Source: Symbiodinium microadriaticum
Lineage: Eukaryota > Sar > Dinophyceae > Suessiales > Symbiodiniaceae
NCBI GenBank assembly: GCA_001939145.1
Contig: LSRX01000795.1
Span: 245,141 to 309,140, forward strand
DNA length: 64,000 nucleotides
Direction of reading: 5' to 3'
Shown: piece after piece, positions 9,957 through 20,955 of the stretch
Layout: the number at the start of each line of letters is the position of its first letter
How positions within the stretch are numbered: the stretch's first letter is position 1
Notes under the pieces: generated by a model
Told to the model about the DNA's origin: nothing
Seen by the model: only the letters and a program-made list of their open reading frames with translations
Database searches by the model: none
Program-made: the position numbers and the translations under genes

Positions 9957-10265
9957 GTGGCCACCCTGTTCGCGTTGCTTGCGGTAGTCTGCGTGACATG
10001 TGTGGGTCAATTCGTTCTCTCATCTGCAGGAGGCATTGATCCTCTTAAAGTCTTACACGCAGTACACGTTTGCCAAACAACAGCTGTGGCGATTGCTCAG
10101 TCTCCAGACTGGTTTGCGATGGCGAACAGCTACCATGCCCTGCTGGATCCAGCTGGCAGCGATGGCAGGTTTGGACAGCTCATGCTGACAAACATCGTGC
10201 CTAACACCTGCACGCTCTTGAGGTCTGGATGCGAATGCCCAGCTGTTCTGTATGCCGTGCAGTGA
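9957..10265 (+). CDS. plus-strand ORF with signal-peptide-like start, doubtful
   Basis: The 102-codon frame starts MATLFALLAVVCVTCVGQFV, a hydrophobic signal-like run, and continues PDWFAMANSYHALLDPAGSD. If real it would be a short secreted or membrane-anchored protein. It opposes the dominant strand and has no paralogue in the window. Confidence 0.25.
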   Translation: MATLFALLAVVCVTCVGQFVLSSAGGIDPLKVLHAVHVCQTTAVAIAQSPDWFAMANSYHALLDPAGSDGRFGQLMLTNIVPNTCTLLRSGCECPAVLYAVQ

Positions 10266-10289
10266 CACGCACGAGAAAACACGATCATG

Positions 10290-10313
10290 CACACGCACAC
10301 ACACACACACACA
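10290..10313. repeat. (CA)n microsatellite
   Basis: CACACGCACACACACACACACAC run; non-coding. Confidence 0.9.
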
Positions 10314-10462
10314 TGTTTTCCAAAGCTCAACAGAAAACCTCCTCCAGCCTTACTGAGAAACGTCGCCGGCCAAGCATCTATGCCGATGTCGACACCCGCC
10401 TTCCCAAGATGTTCAGAGCAATCCCGGAACATGCCTTGGCCCTCCGGACTGGCCGAGCCTGC

Positions 10463-11060
10463 CTAACCTAAAACCGTTCGAGTGGCCGTCACGAAAGCTT
10501 TGGTAGATGCAATGCTCGGTATCGTGCCCCTAGCGCGCCCCTTTGCCAGCTGACTAATATCCAGTTCTTCGACACGACCACGTTGTGGCAGGCGTTGTGA
10601 GTCAGGAGCATTCCAAGGCTGGTGTCTGGGGGCTTTCAAAAGACTGCGAGCAGCTGTTGTGGTTTCATGTTGCGGAGGGGGAAACTGGGTGATGACCACA
10701 CCGTCGCAACTCTGAAGGCAGTGCGCCCAGGCGTCGTAAAGTACATAACTGCGTAACTGCATAACCCTCAAACAGAGCACTATCGCGCCGAATCGAGCTG
10801 CTACACGAGCTTGGGTTACGTTTTGCTGTGCTTTATGAGCACAACGAGCGGCAAGCCTTCGCAGCGCAGGTGTACATGGCAAGGAAGATGGCATCGGCAG
10901 ATGCCTGCGTGCAACTTATCATCCAGCGAGGTCCAAAGTTGGAGCGCAACATGCATCATGTAAGAACTGTGCAAGCGTCTTTTGACTTCAGCCACTGCGA
11001 GAGCCAGAATACCGAACTCCGGACAGACAAGTTCTCCTTACCAAGCCCCATGGCGAGGGA
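10463..11060 (-). CDS. candidate exons, function unknown
   Basis: Minus-strand segments: about 10900-11040 reads GELVCPEFGILALAVAEVKR then RLHSSYMMHVALQLWTSLDD. About 10470-10770 reads VLYDAWAHCLQSCDGVVITQ, later GRVEELDISQLAKGRARGTI and PSIASTKAFVTAT before a stop at 10463. Protein-like but unidentified. The splice joins are not determined. Confidence 0.35.
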
Positions 11061-11574
11061 CCTCAGTCAGAGATCTTTCACAACTGCACTGCAAATCGTG
11101 AGAACGTTGCATATACACAGACAACAACCAAAAGCACCTGTTCTCTCCAGCGCAGCCATTGTTTTGTGCAAGTTGCGAAAGCAAGTCCGTGAGCATAGCC
11201 TCCACCCTCGGTCACCGGAATCTCCGAAGAGTAAGCACTCTTGACTGGGACGGGCAAGACAAGATCGCTGATACAAAATACAAGATTCCGGTCCTGCCTG
11301 GACTCGACTCTAGGCCACTCTAGCCTCTCACTTCTAACATTGGAGCTCTGCTCAGTGTGGGGTGTGGGCTACAACTTCGTTGCTACGCTACAGGCTTCAG
11401 ACTTCGACGGGCTGCAGCTTCGAGCCCCTAGTTGAGGAACGGACGCCGAAAGTCTTGCGAACACCCCCAACCCCCCACGTTGCGGCTTGAGAGTTCCCCG
11501 CGAGAGGATGTGCGCGTTCTCTGAGAGCCAGGCCCGGTAGGTGCGCGGATCAAAAGCAGGCCTCGCTAAACGGG

Positions 11575-13246
11575 TCATACTCGTAGCATCAGAACCAATG
11601 CTTGGATCCCGCCTGAGGTCTCCAGCGAGCTTGTTTCCTCGATGCCGAATTCTGCGATGAGAACATCCTTTAACTCCATAAATTCCAAACGTCGATAGAG
11701 GCCGTCAATCTGCTGTTCATCCAGGTACGGATACCACAGAATGATGCAGCTGGAGGGCCATGCATCATGCAGCTGTTGAACTAGGTAGAGGCTCCACGCC
11801 ATGTAGGCTTCGTACGGCTCGTAAGGTGGATCGATCAGAACCAGCTGTCGACTTGTCGGCTGTTTGCGAAGATGATGCAATAGCCACCAATACGAGTTCG
11901 TCTCCAGCATCTTGACACGACCCACAGAAAGCCGCTGTACATTCTGCATCAGCTGAGAAAAGATTGTGGCAGACAACTCGAAGAGAAGCGCATCATCCTG
12001 AGGCCTCATCCACTGCAATGCCATCGTTGGAGAGCCTGGATACAATGTATTGTCGGTGGAAGATTGAAAATGCCGAACAGAGTTCACATAAGATGCCAAA
12101 TGCCAAGGAAGGCTGCGCCGACTTCCAAGCAAGCGCAAGATCAGATGCTGATGATCTTGTCCAAGAGCGTAGACGGCTGATCCTGCATGTGTGTCGACAT
12201 AGGTGTAAGGTCTTGCATCAGCATTCATGCACTGCATGACGGCCGCCAGAGCAGAGTGCTTGAAGCAGTCAAGAGTGCTGCCGGCCTGAGTCGAGTGCTC
12301 ATAGCGTGCTATCCGAAAGTCATCCACCCCAGCATCGCACATGGCCGCGATGATCTTCAGAACGGTTTGCCACTCACCTGCCTTTGCACACGCCTCGATG
12401 AGAGAGGTAAAACACAGGGCATCAGGCTTCAGCTGAGATGAGGTCATGTCAAAGACCAGCTCTAGAGCTCCCTGCCACTGCATCCCTTGCTGTAAGGCTC
12501 GGAGCCCTGCATCGCATAGAAGATCGTCTCGGTCTCGGGAATGCAGTGCCTTTTCTGCCTGGGAATAGATAGCCAATGCCAGTTCCCATTGCCCACCCTT
12601 CTCACAGGCGTTGATGGCTGCCGTGTAGCAGACTTGATTGGGAGCAGTGGCCTCCTGCTCCATGGACTGAAGCAGCAACACTGCCTGTTGCCAGGCAGCA
12701 CCCTCACACGCCATCAGTGCGGAGCTGTACGTGAAGGAGTTCGATCGCAGCATCATGGTACGCATATCAGCACAGATGCCAACAGCAAGTCTCCAGATTC
12801 CGTGGCGCTCCGACGCAAGGAGCAAGGAGCCACAGGTGAATTCATCAAGTCGTGTCGACTGCTGAGCCATGGCGGAGCTCAAGGCCAAGGCAAGCTTCCA
12901 ATTTGATCTGCAGGCACTGACGGCGCTGTTGCAAGTGATCAAATCGGCTATCCCTGCCGGCATTTCACTCATTGAATGCAAAGCCACTGGCCATCGTGCT
13001 TCTCGATCACACGAGCTGATGAACGCATTGTGGCTGATCACGGTCGGCACAAGTCCACTGCAACTCATGACGTCCAACAGCCACAATGCGGATTCCCACC
13101 GCGCCCCCTTGCCAAAAGCGTTGATCCCAGCATTGTGTATGATCACATTCGGCCGCAGTCGGCACCTGAAGCTCGAGCTGCGGGCTGACAAGAGAGTTAG
13201 AAAACACCACCCGTGCCCCTCACGATCTCATCGGTTCGCGCTTACT
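11575..13246 (-). CDS. PPR-repeat protein fused to RlmJ-type 23S rRNA (adenine-N6) methyltransferase
   Basis: The main exon runs 13184-11575. It is joined to an upstream exon ending at 13246 by a 61-bp GT-AG intron (13185-13245) in matching phase. About nine 35-residue PPR motifs come first. One lies in the upstream exon (FTSVLSSAARRSRWQEVTRV); the rest cover roughly residues 12-292 of the main frame, e.g. FTYSSALMACEGAAWQQAVL and VCYTAAINACEKGGQWELAL. From residue 297 an RlmJ domain follows: YEHSTQAGSTLDCFKH, YVDTHAGSAVYAL (SAM-binding motif, D333-S338), LYPGSP (Y384) and LVLIDPPYE (catalytic DPPY at D454-Y457, bases 11821-11832), then ILWYPYLDEQQI. E. coli RlmJ (about 280 aa) makes m6A2030 in 23S rRNA. 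PPR arrays bind organellar RNA. An RNA-guided organellar rRNA methyltransferase is inferred. The C-terminus stops shortly before the final NPPW-like segment of RlmJ. Further N-terminal exons probably reach about 13546 (MALVKNKKPIQNLNAATRHL). Confidence 0.88.
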
Positions 13247-13249
13247 GCA

Positions 13250-13550
13250 TGGTATGATGGCCAACTCGGGCCTCCTCAGATCTGCAAAGACACGAGTAAC
13301 CTCTTGCCAACGGGACCGTCTCGCGGCGCTAGACAGCACGGAGGTAAATCTGCTCAACGTCTCCGATTCCTGGGCAGAGAAGACACAAGACACAAGGAGG
13401 CGCATGCGAGCAGGTCCAAATGCCGAGTGGCGGCATTCAGATTCTGGATGGGCTTCTTATTCTTGACAAGTGCCATGGCAAGAGATTCAGAAATGCCCAC
13501 AGGCGCCCATGCTTCTGCCGAAACTGCCTGGTTCCCGCACTGCTGACCGT
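13250..13550 (-). CDS. probable 5' exons of the PPR-RlmJ gene
   Basis: An exon after the acceptor CTGCCCAG (about 13376 downward) reads ESETLSRFTSVLSSAARRSR and joins the main PPR exon. Farther upstream EAWAPVGISESLAMALVKNK and KPIQNLNAATRHLDLL (about 13410-13520) are readable in one frame and could hold the start, with Met in SLAMALVK. Whether this region encodes an organelle targeting sequence cannot be judged. Confidence 0.45.
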
Positions 13551-13766
13551 CTAGCCGAAGCTGGCTTGTAGGAAAGGAGGCATCGGCACACGAAGGTCAC
13601 ATTCATCCAACTTCAGATGCAAATTCCAAGCCAAGCCCAAGCAAAGCTCGCACAAGCATTCCAGTCCGCCTTCTGAAGTTCAGTTCCTTCGCAGGCCTCT
13701 GAACTGAACGGTTGCGGGGGACTTGATTCAACATTTTGTTCGTCCATATAAACACGCAGGGCTTTG

Positions 13767-15923
13767 CTAAACTGTGTTCCCTGCAAGTTCAGCTAGCAAC
13801 GGCCCTCGACCAGCAAGTCGCGACAGAATCGAGTCTGAAAGTTCGTTCATGTCGGTTAAGCTGCGAACAAGATAGTGAAGAAAGACAAGCGCGAAGGCTG
13901 AGTTTCTGCTTTCACGTGCTTCAATGACAAGCCTTTGCCGCCAGCGGGGCACAGAAGGGTCTTCTCACAGTTTCGCGATCTGTCAATTCTTCAAGGATTA
14001 GAACCCAATGGGGAGTACCGTAACGTTTGGGGAAAAACCCTTGGAGGACTTTACGGGCGTGGCAGGGGAGTGGGTGTGGGTGGGCTGCCGTGCCATGGGA
14101 CATTGTGCTGATACCACACGTCCCAATCACGAGCTGGAAGCCAAGGCAAGCACCGAGGCAACCATGTCTTTTGCCATTTCAAGCGCCTGCCACACTTCGA
14201 GCAGGGCTTGCTCTTTATCCAGACTTGCGCAATCTGCACCTTGGAGAACTAATGGAGAACTAAGTGATGGCAAGATGATGAAACACGGTTCTGCGAAGTC
14301 CAATCCGGGCCAAGTCGACCACTTCAGCTGTCTCTAACCTCTTCGACCTCATCTATCCATTGACATGATGAGGATGTGGTCATTGCACGAACGACTGACA
14401 GAGTTGACAACTGAGTTCCAAGCTCTGGTGCCAAAAAAAGCATAGTGCCTGCAGTAACAGTCGCTGGCTGAATGTGCTTGTTCGCAATGCTAACGAGCCC
14501 CCTGCCAATCTCCACAGCCTCCTTGGTCAAGGCCCGCTCTTCGAGCCACGCCAGGGTTGCTGCCTTGCCACAGTTCTCGTCACGCATGTTTGCACTCTTC
14601 GACGGCTGGGATGGCAAGCGCCGACACACAGACTACAAGTACGGCTGATGCCAACGGACAGTTTTGAAACGAAAAGGACAGATGTTGAGAGCCCTGTGCC
14701 TCAGAGCCAGGTAGATCCTGGCAAGACTTGCAGCACCAGTGCGAAAGAAAACTGGCAAACTCTGTTTCTGAGTCCCCATCTGTGGCATTTCCGCTGCCAA
14801 CTGCGTGGCATGCCACCAACGAGGTCCGGTGCTTCGGGCACCTCGCATAACCGAAGCTCAAGCATGGCCTGGCCAGAGACAAAGGCGCCCTTCTCGGCTC
14901 AGAAACGGCTGAGCCTCGCTGACAGAGCCACGCCAGGCAGAAACGAGCCTTGCACAGAGCTACGAGCGCCCGTCAAGCTGCGATGCTGCAACCTCAACCC
15001 GATAACTTGGCAGCGCACGAGCTGCGGGGCAACGATGCCTCGGTCTGCGCAGCACTAGTGCTGGGGTCGAAAACAACGCAAGGGGGCATCATATAATCGA
15101 TGTCCATCGAGAGGTGCAGCTCTCCGCCCAGCTGCAAATCTGGTTTGCTCTGTAATCGCGTACCCGTCGTCCCGCTCAGGCCACTGAGGGCCGGCGGCGA
15201 CTCGATTCGATGTGAAACCCGCCAATCTTTTGTGGCATTTGACCAAACGAACGTTTGTTCCCTTTCCCTGCAGATCACCTTCGTTGGAACGGATGCCGCG
15301 CCAGAGTTGCTCACTGCCATCTCTGCAAGGCTTTTAGAAAGACCGCACGATGCTCCGGCCTGGTCCAGTGTGTGGACTAGCTCATTAAATTGTCGCAATC
15401 GTAAGAAGCGAAAGGTCCGCCTGCAGTTGATGGCACTCAACATCTCCTGCACCTGCAAACGGCATCATGGACCCATTCTGTCATTTTCTGTCAAAGCCTT
15501 GCGGCCTTGCCTCTGCGTCGTCGTTCTTCAGGTCACGAAGTGTCTCTCCATCCTCGGCCGGGGTAGGGACCGGCAAAACGATGCAAACACACCTGAACGC
15601 TGAAGCATGCTTTTCGCTCGGCAAGGCACATAGCCAAGATGCAGGAGGTCCTGCAACACACACACTTACAAGAAAAGGTCCGTGAAGGCAGACGCTCCAT
15701 TCACCAGTCAGGATGTCGCATCTCTTCAAGCCTGAGCGCCTCTGCCGAGTCTGTCGGTGAAAGCGATGGCCAAAGGGGAAGCCATGTCATCTTCGTGCAG
15801 TGTTGCATATGCAAAAGGGACGGCTTGACTTCCCTTGCTGACCGTGAGATTCACGCTGGACTCTGCACAGTACACTGACGGGAATCCCACTGCAAAGCTA
15901 AGAACCTGGTGAGACCGTCCCAA
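13767..15923 (-). CDS. multi-exon gene, function unknown
   Basis: A run of convincing minus-strand exons, 5' to 3': about 15726-15900 VNLTVSKGSQAVPFAYATLH; about 15481-15570 AEDGETLRDLKNDDAEARPQ; 15050-15450 LSKSLAEMAVSNSGAASVPT, CREREQTFVWSNATKDWRVS and GGELHLSMDIDYMMPPCVVF; about 14640-14800 QKQSLPVFFRTGAASLARIY; 14330-14590 MRDENCGKAATLAWLEERAL, TKEAVEIGRGLVSIANKHIQ and PATVTAGTMLFLAPELG; about 14130-14245 DCASLDKEQALLEVWQALEM then AKDMVASVLALASS; 13930-14060 GFFPKRYGTPHWVLILEELT then DRETVRRPFCAPLAAK; and last 13767-13900 LTDMNELSDSILSRLAGRGP then LLAELAGNTV and a stop. The AAAG|GC end of the PLAAK exon looks like a GC donor. Helical and mixed alpha/beta segments are present, but no family is recognised. 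It may be more than one gene. Confidence 0.6.
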
Positions 15924-16001
15924 ACGGACTGCGGGCAGTCACCTGTAAGTGGGTGTTTGCGTGCCCGATGTCTCACAGCTTTCTTTACAAATCCCATCCG
16001 A

Positions 16002-16420
16002 CTAAGCCATCTCACTGTCCTGCGGAGGACACTGGAAGATTAGGAAATACAGCCCTCCATCATCGGGCGCTGGCCAACTGTAGCTACATTGAAACTGACG
16101 GGATTGCGGGATAGAGTTGAACCAGGCAGCGTCCCAAGCTGGCCCTGGAATATGCCACAGAAACCCCATCTGTGGCAAAGAAGGTGCTGTACACCCGGTG
16201 GGGAACGCAGTTTGCAACGTAAAAGCATGCTGCTTGCCTAAGACGCTGGGGTGTCTGCACCGAGAGTCACGCCAACTGATGGCATGGCACTTCCACAAAA
16301 GCGCCTGAAATTGTGAGGCGTTCGAATCCTGTGTCAAGTTGCCATTGAAACTCTCCGATCTAGGATGCGCGATGCGCTTCGCCAGACAGCTGAATGGTGC
16401 TGAAAAGTACTGTGGTTGTG
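16002..16420 (-). CDS. exon candidate, aromatic-rich, unknown
   Basis: The frame reads ALLWKCHAISWRDSRCRHPS, later PQMGFLWHIPGPAWDAAWFN, SIPQSRQFQCSYSWPAPDDG and GLYFLIFQCPPQDSEMA to a stop. It is long and stop-free, rich in Trp, Pro and aromatics. No domain is recognised. Confidence 0.4.
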
Positions 16421-16545
16421 TCCGGCTTTGAAAACTGCGTGGGACAAGCGAGATCTGTGCTCGGCTGCAACTGAGAGCCCAGGACTCTCTGAGGAAACTT
16501 GCGCCATGCTGGCTGTACATATGCTATCAGCCTGCAGGTACCATA

Positions 16546-17380
16546 GTGATACCTGGACTTAAATTAGCACGGCCCGCTCAAGCATCGAAATGGCTGAGTA
16601 GGGTACACAGATGCAACGAGTTCGGAAAGACGGCACAAAGCGAAGAAGATCTGCTGAGGCATGCGGTGTTGGCGAAGGGCTCTCAAGCCTCCTCTTCTGC
16701 TGCCGGTGCAGCAAAGCAAGGAGACTCTGGTGCTACTAGATGTACTTGGCTTCCAAACCTGTCCTCTACACTCCAACTACCCGCACCGTCAGCACGATTC
16801 ATACGGCTTCAGCACTGGAACTCTGGCCCTGTAACGCCTTAGGGCCAAATTTCGAGAGCGTAATGCAGTCTTTCGTGTCGAGACTCACACGAAGAGTTCA
16901 AAGTCCTCCTGGCAGGCATCTTCGACACGCACGGGCCCACGACACAACAAGCTGGCACCCTTCATGTTGCGCCCCGCCTCTTCGACTCTAGGACGGCTGT
17001 ATGCCATCTTCGGCTCAAGAATCTCATGGACGCTGACGAGCAAGCGACCCGCTCCTGAAGTCATCATCGGTACCTTGGCAGAGGACCCGTTTGGACACGA
17101 GAATCTCAAGACATCTTTCATCTCCCTGCAGAAAACTGCTTCGAGTGGCATAGGTCAGGTTGTTCCAATAGTCCAACCCCAGGATGCTGTTGATCGTGAT
17201 CGGTGCACTGGGGAAGGCCCAGGTCGCCCTGTACGATGTTTGCGAGCATTGATGGAGAAGCTTGGGCAGTCTCGTTGAAACCTGCCGACATCTGCCGACT
17301 TGTGTGGTGATGGAACATGTGCCTTGTGCGCCCTGTGCCTTCGTGCAGCTGCCGAGAACGGTTGCAGCCATGATGGAGTC
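16546..17380. other. coding-like sequence, strand unresolved
   Basis: Both strands carry open, protein-like frames. On the minus strand, 17024-17371 includes WAFPSAPITINSILGLDYWN and NLTYATRSSFLQGDERCLEI, and 16885-17151 includes CREMKDVLRFSCPNGSSAKV. On the plus strand, 16964-17278 includes LYAIFGSRISWTLTSKRPAP. The minus strand is favoured because adjacent genes lie there. No domain decides it. Confidence 0.3.
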
Positions 17381-17678
17381 ACGCTGCGTCCCAGAAATAA
17401 AGGGGTTCCTCTAACGGTAAACGACTCAGCTTGAGCCTGCAATATCCTGCAATTTCCGCTTCTGACAGCCTCGCCAACAGATGACTTACACTTGCACTTG
17501 CAGTGCACTTGTGGCTCAGCAGCTCCTCCAAGTAGCCTGCGAGACCCAGGTCTTCCAGCTCCTGAGCCCCACTGCCCGCTTAAAGGCCAGCAGAAGAACG
17601 AACGGCGGTCCTTGTGAAATGTGTTGAGATTATGACTATGACCTGGACAGAGCTTGCTTCAACTCGCTTGTCTCCTTC

Positions 17679-18562
17679 TCATCCCTCAAGATCATTCAAG
17701 AGCAGTGTGGCCTGAGGTTGTACTGATCGCACGGCTTGCACTTGCCAAACTCGGCAGCTCTGGTAGCTCCGGGAGCCTGCAGCGAAAGACAAGTTCACAA
17801 GGCAGACAAGGCGGGCCCAAGCAGGGCACGGAAATGAGGCATCTGCCGATCTTGCCCTGAGAGCTGTAGCGGCTGTAGCTGATCCCGCAGCTGCTGCTGA
17901 AGAGACGTACAGACCGCCCGCCACGCTCGCTGTAACAGTGTGACCGGCGTGCTTTTGAACCCTGAGCTCCAGATACCCCGCAGAACCAATAGAAAGCCGG
18001 CAACTCGCAGGACAGGGAACCCCACCTTCCGTACCCTTCGCGATTGTCCCAAACACAGCCACAGGAGCAACCAGTGGCTCATGGGCCGGGGGGGCGTGTT
18101 TGCTTGCGCCTCGGCCTCTGACACACCCGCAGCAATAGCAGCCTGCTGCACTTGCGCCGTGCTCTCGATCTTCTGTCGTTCGGTTTGATGGTGCTCTTCC
18201 ATGACCCGCTTCATCACGGCTGCGACACAAGCACTCCGTTGTGTCCGACCCTCTTCCAGAAGCCTCGTCCTTTCCGTCGCACCACTTTGCTTCAGCCGCT
18301 CCAGCTCCACAGCTGTGGAAGCCTCCAATCGCTTGATTTCAACCACCTGCTTGGCTACCTCGACCACGGCAGGCGCATGCGAAGTCTCGCGAAGCTGAAG
18401 CGATCCGCTCTTTCGCTCGAGCGAAGCATCCTTGCTCTGAGATCCGCCATGGCATCCACCGACCAAAGGGTCGAATGCGAATTGCGCATCGGCATCATCC
18501 CGATTACTGTCCGTCTCCGGACTTCCGGGGCTCCCGTCCAGGTCAGGTGGGGTGTACAACAT
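17679..18562 (-). CDS. coiled-coil protein, spliced, function unknown
   Basis: The first exon (about 18562-18100) starts MLYTPPDLDGSPGSPETDSN, an acidic low-complexity N-terminus. It then forms a long charged helix: EVAKQVVEIKRLEASTAVEL, ERLKQSGATERTRLLEEGRT, RVMEEHHQTERQKIESTAQV and AIAAGVSEAEAQ. The exon probably ends at GAGGCGCAA|GC, a GC donor. Downstream (17679-18000) two frames are open, one Ala/Ser-rich (TASVAGGLYVSSAAAAGSAT) and one reading RAWRAVCTSLQQQLRDQLQP, so the 3' structure is uncertain. The coiled coil suggests a structural or scaffold role. Confidence 0.55.
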
Positions 18563-18661
18563 GGCTCATGCCATGCGCATGCCTCACATCGCTCGCAGAA
18601 ACAGAGGCACGTTATGGAAGTTCACTGTGGACAAGCGACTGCATACAGCTTGAAAGCTTCT

Positions 18662-19004
18662 TCACTCCGCGTCTGCGTTGCAATGACGGCTGCCTCTTAC
18701 ACACGTCTGAACACTTAACTGTCCTTTCACATGTGCTGTGCTAGATTGCTGAAAGAAAGCGTGGCGTAGCTCGAGGAAGACCACCAGGCAAACGATCAAG
18801 CGAGATCTTTTCGTCAGCCTTTTGAGGCTCAGGCCGAGCAAGAGTCGCCAGAAGGCAGGTCGCAACCGCCCCAACCAGGCATCTTTGCTTTTGTCTCCCT
18901 GAACTCTGGAAGACTTCGCGGGATCTTTGTCGGCATCGGCAGCCTGCGAAAGTAAGCGCCCGGCCGACCTTCATGTGACGGGGGCACAAGCTCCGACTAC
19001 CCAC
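18662..19004 (-). CDS. exon candidate with hydrophobic segment
   Basis: One frame reads KQRCLVGAVATCLLATLARP then EPQKADEKISLDRLPGG to a stop. VGAVATCLLATLA could be a signal anchor. Another frame (LIVCLVVFLELRHAFFQQSS) is also hydrophobic. Unidentified. Confidence 0.3.
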
Positions 19005-19248
19005 ACACGTGGGATCAGGCTCATGCAGTGCAACAACAGTGGATATACGGTGATATACGTGTACAGATGAGGAACCAGTTGCTTGCCGGACCAGCTAATG
19101 GAAGTGTAGTTGATGTCCATGTGGTTGGTCGCGGCAACAGTAGATCATGATGGGCAATCTTCGCTGTCATCGGGCTGCAAGCATGGAGCCATCAACGCTA
19201 CTAAAGGTTGAGTCGCACGACAAATACAAAGATCGGCCGAATCCTCTG

Positions 19249-20370
19249 TCATCTTCTCGCCGACCGATGACATAATGTGCCTGAGAAGCGACTGGGACTT
19301 TGTCGTATCGCGGCATCAGGCTGGGAAGAGGAAGGAAAGATTGAGTTAGGAGCGAGGCGACAAGAGAATGCTATCAGTGCAACGGATGAAGTGAGGCTGG
19401 TGAATGTCTTACAAACTTTTCGCAATGTGTCAGTGTATGTGCAAAGGAGCTGCTTGAGATCCGCCATCTTGATGGAGTCCGGGGGGCTCTCTCGGATCTG
19501 CTTCGTGGTCAACTGGCGAAGCACTTGGGATGCCCACAACAAGTCATTCGAAACCCGATCCACCGAGCACATTAACCGACAGAAGCGAACAGGGTGGCAG
19601 TCTTCCCGAAAGGCCCCACTTCAAGCAACGACCTTGTCGAAAAAGTAGAGCAAGCCAACCTGCGCATCAAACTGAGAGTGACAGACGCCAGGGTGAAGAG
19701 CGATATTGCATCAATACGCTAGCCTTCATTCCTTCCATTTCCTTGCCCACATCGCTAGACTTGGTCGCCTGATCAAGCCACAAAGAGCGATGCCAGCAAC
19801 ATGACTCGCGACTCGTGCCCGAGGGGCCCGCCTCAACTGTTTCCGTTCTTTTCACATAGCCCAGGAAGTCGGGAAACTGTACAAACGCCGGGTCCTGCAT
19901 GAAGAAACATGCGCAGGAAGCACTGCAGCTTCGTTTTCTGTATTAGGCCTTCTTCTCTGCCTCGGCTCGGAACTCGCGCAGCTGAGCCTAGCGGCAGAAA
20001 CCAGAAGAAAGCGCGTGGCAAAGATCTCCCCGCTGATCTTTGCCTCAGAGGCTGCCAGGCCAAGGCTTCGCATGACCTCAGCGCAGACACACGCGGCAAT
20101 GGGAGCCACCTGATACTTCAGAGATCTGCGAGGCCCTTTTGGATACATCTACACACCATCATGGCCGAGACACGGTACCAATCTCCTTGATCTTAATTCC
20201 CGAGCCATCCTCGCAACAGCGACAGGAGGTGCTGTCCAATCGAGTCTAACCATGTAGGTACATACTGCGCGCGTATTAGCTGCTGACCTGGTCAAAAAGC
20301 TTGAAAACTTCCTGTATCTCTTCGTCTGGCACAGCCTTGCAGTGCGAGGCAGGCACATCTGCATAAGTTT
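19249..20370 (-). CDS. degenerate EF-hand (calmodulin-like) protein, spliced
   Basis: Exons 5' to 3': about 20290-20350 HCKAVPDEEIQEVFKLFDQ, ending at a GT donor, matches the entering helix of an EF hand. About 20030-20110 IAACVCAEVMRSLGLAASEA matches the calmodulin exit-helix segment ELxxVMRSLG...SEA. A small exon near 19960-19995 gives LREFRAEAEKK. About 19820-19890 DPAFVQFPDFLGYVKRTE matches the G-x-I-D-F-P-E-F-L segment of a second EF hand. Further exons read FDAQVGLLYFFDKVV (about 19640-19690) and SNDLLWASQVLRQLTTKQIR with ESPPDSIKMADLKQLLCTYT (19440-19570). The loop residues that bind Ca2+ are missing or replaced. By analogy with calmodulin-like light chains it may bind a partner helix without Ca2+. 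The start is unknown. Confidence 0.55.
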
Positions 20371-20472
20371 TTGCAGGCACCAAGCATCTCACCATCGCGG
20401 AAGCTACCTGGGGACACTGTTTGCAGTTTCGGCTAGAGTGCATGTACAACTACTTCTGCGCCGATTGGCGCC

Positions 20473-20667
20473 GTGCCGGCCTGGCTCAAGATCGACGAAG
20501 AGCCGCCGTTTCCGCTTGAGCCAGTGCGAAGAGCAGTTCAAACCGTTCAGCTGTTGGGACATTGCCGCTCAGGCACGGCTGCGCAAGATTGGATTTTCGA
20601 GGCTCGCAAGCTCAAGGCTCCTTGTTCTTGTCGAGACGGCAAACGCATCTGCGTGCCATTAGTGTGA
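20473..20667 (+). CDS. plus-strand ORF, doubtful
   Basis: The frame reads PAWLKIDEEPPFPLEPVRRA then VQTVQLLGHCRSGTAAQDWI and FEARKLKAPC to a stop at 20667. It looks protein-like and the minus strand is poor here. It is isolated between minus-strand exons, so a chance open frame is quite possible. Confidence 0.3.
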   Translation: MPAWLKIDEEPPFPLEPVRRAVQTVQLLGHCRSGTAAQDWIFEARKLKAPCSCRDGKRICVPLV

Positions 20668-20955
20668 GCTCATTTCAGCCCTTACTGCGGCGACCCAACC
20701 TGGCGCAGGGACAGGGGGAGGAATGAGATTAATGAGATGAGCGAGTTTGACGCAACGGACAGCGAGAGCCACCTCAAAGGCTTGCGACCTCTTGACCGAG
20801 CTGAGGGCTCCCAGCATGTCCTTGTTGATGTCGCTTTGAGCCTGGTCAATCAAACGACAACGGCACAGGTGGCAAACAGCTCCTATGTTGGGCAGGTGCA
20901 GCAGGATTTTTAGCACATGGCCATAACATCCCAACTCGAGCCGCAAGCCGCGCAC
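20659..20955 (-). CDS. exon of an unidentified gene
   Basis: The clean frame reads LELGCYGHVLKILLHLPNIG, AVCHLCRCRLIDQAQSDINK, DMLGALSSVKRSQAFEVALA and VRCVKLAHLINLIPPPVPAP to a stop. Helical with several Cys. The direct repeat GGGCAAGCCCTCT just upstream (about 21005-21045) also reads through on this strand. No family is recognised. Confidence 0.5.
   Translation of the reverse strand: MRGLRLELGCYGHVLKILLHLPNIGAVCHLCRCRLIDQAQSDINKDMLGALSSVKRSQAFEVALAVRCVKLAHLINLIPPPVPAPGWVAAVRAEMSSH

Noticed and set aside
16998-17019. Spliced-leader-like relic (TGTATGCCATCTTCGGCTCAAG)
   Set aside because: It resembles the dinoflagellate SL end GGCTCAAG but needs two insertions and two mismatches over the rest. 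An 8-mer match is expected by chance in 64 kb, and it lies on the plus strand inside a minus-strand block.
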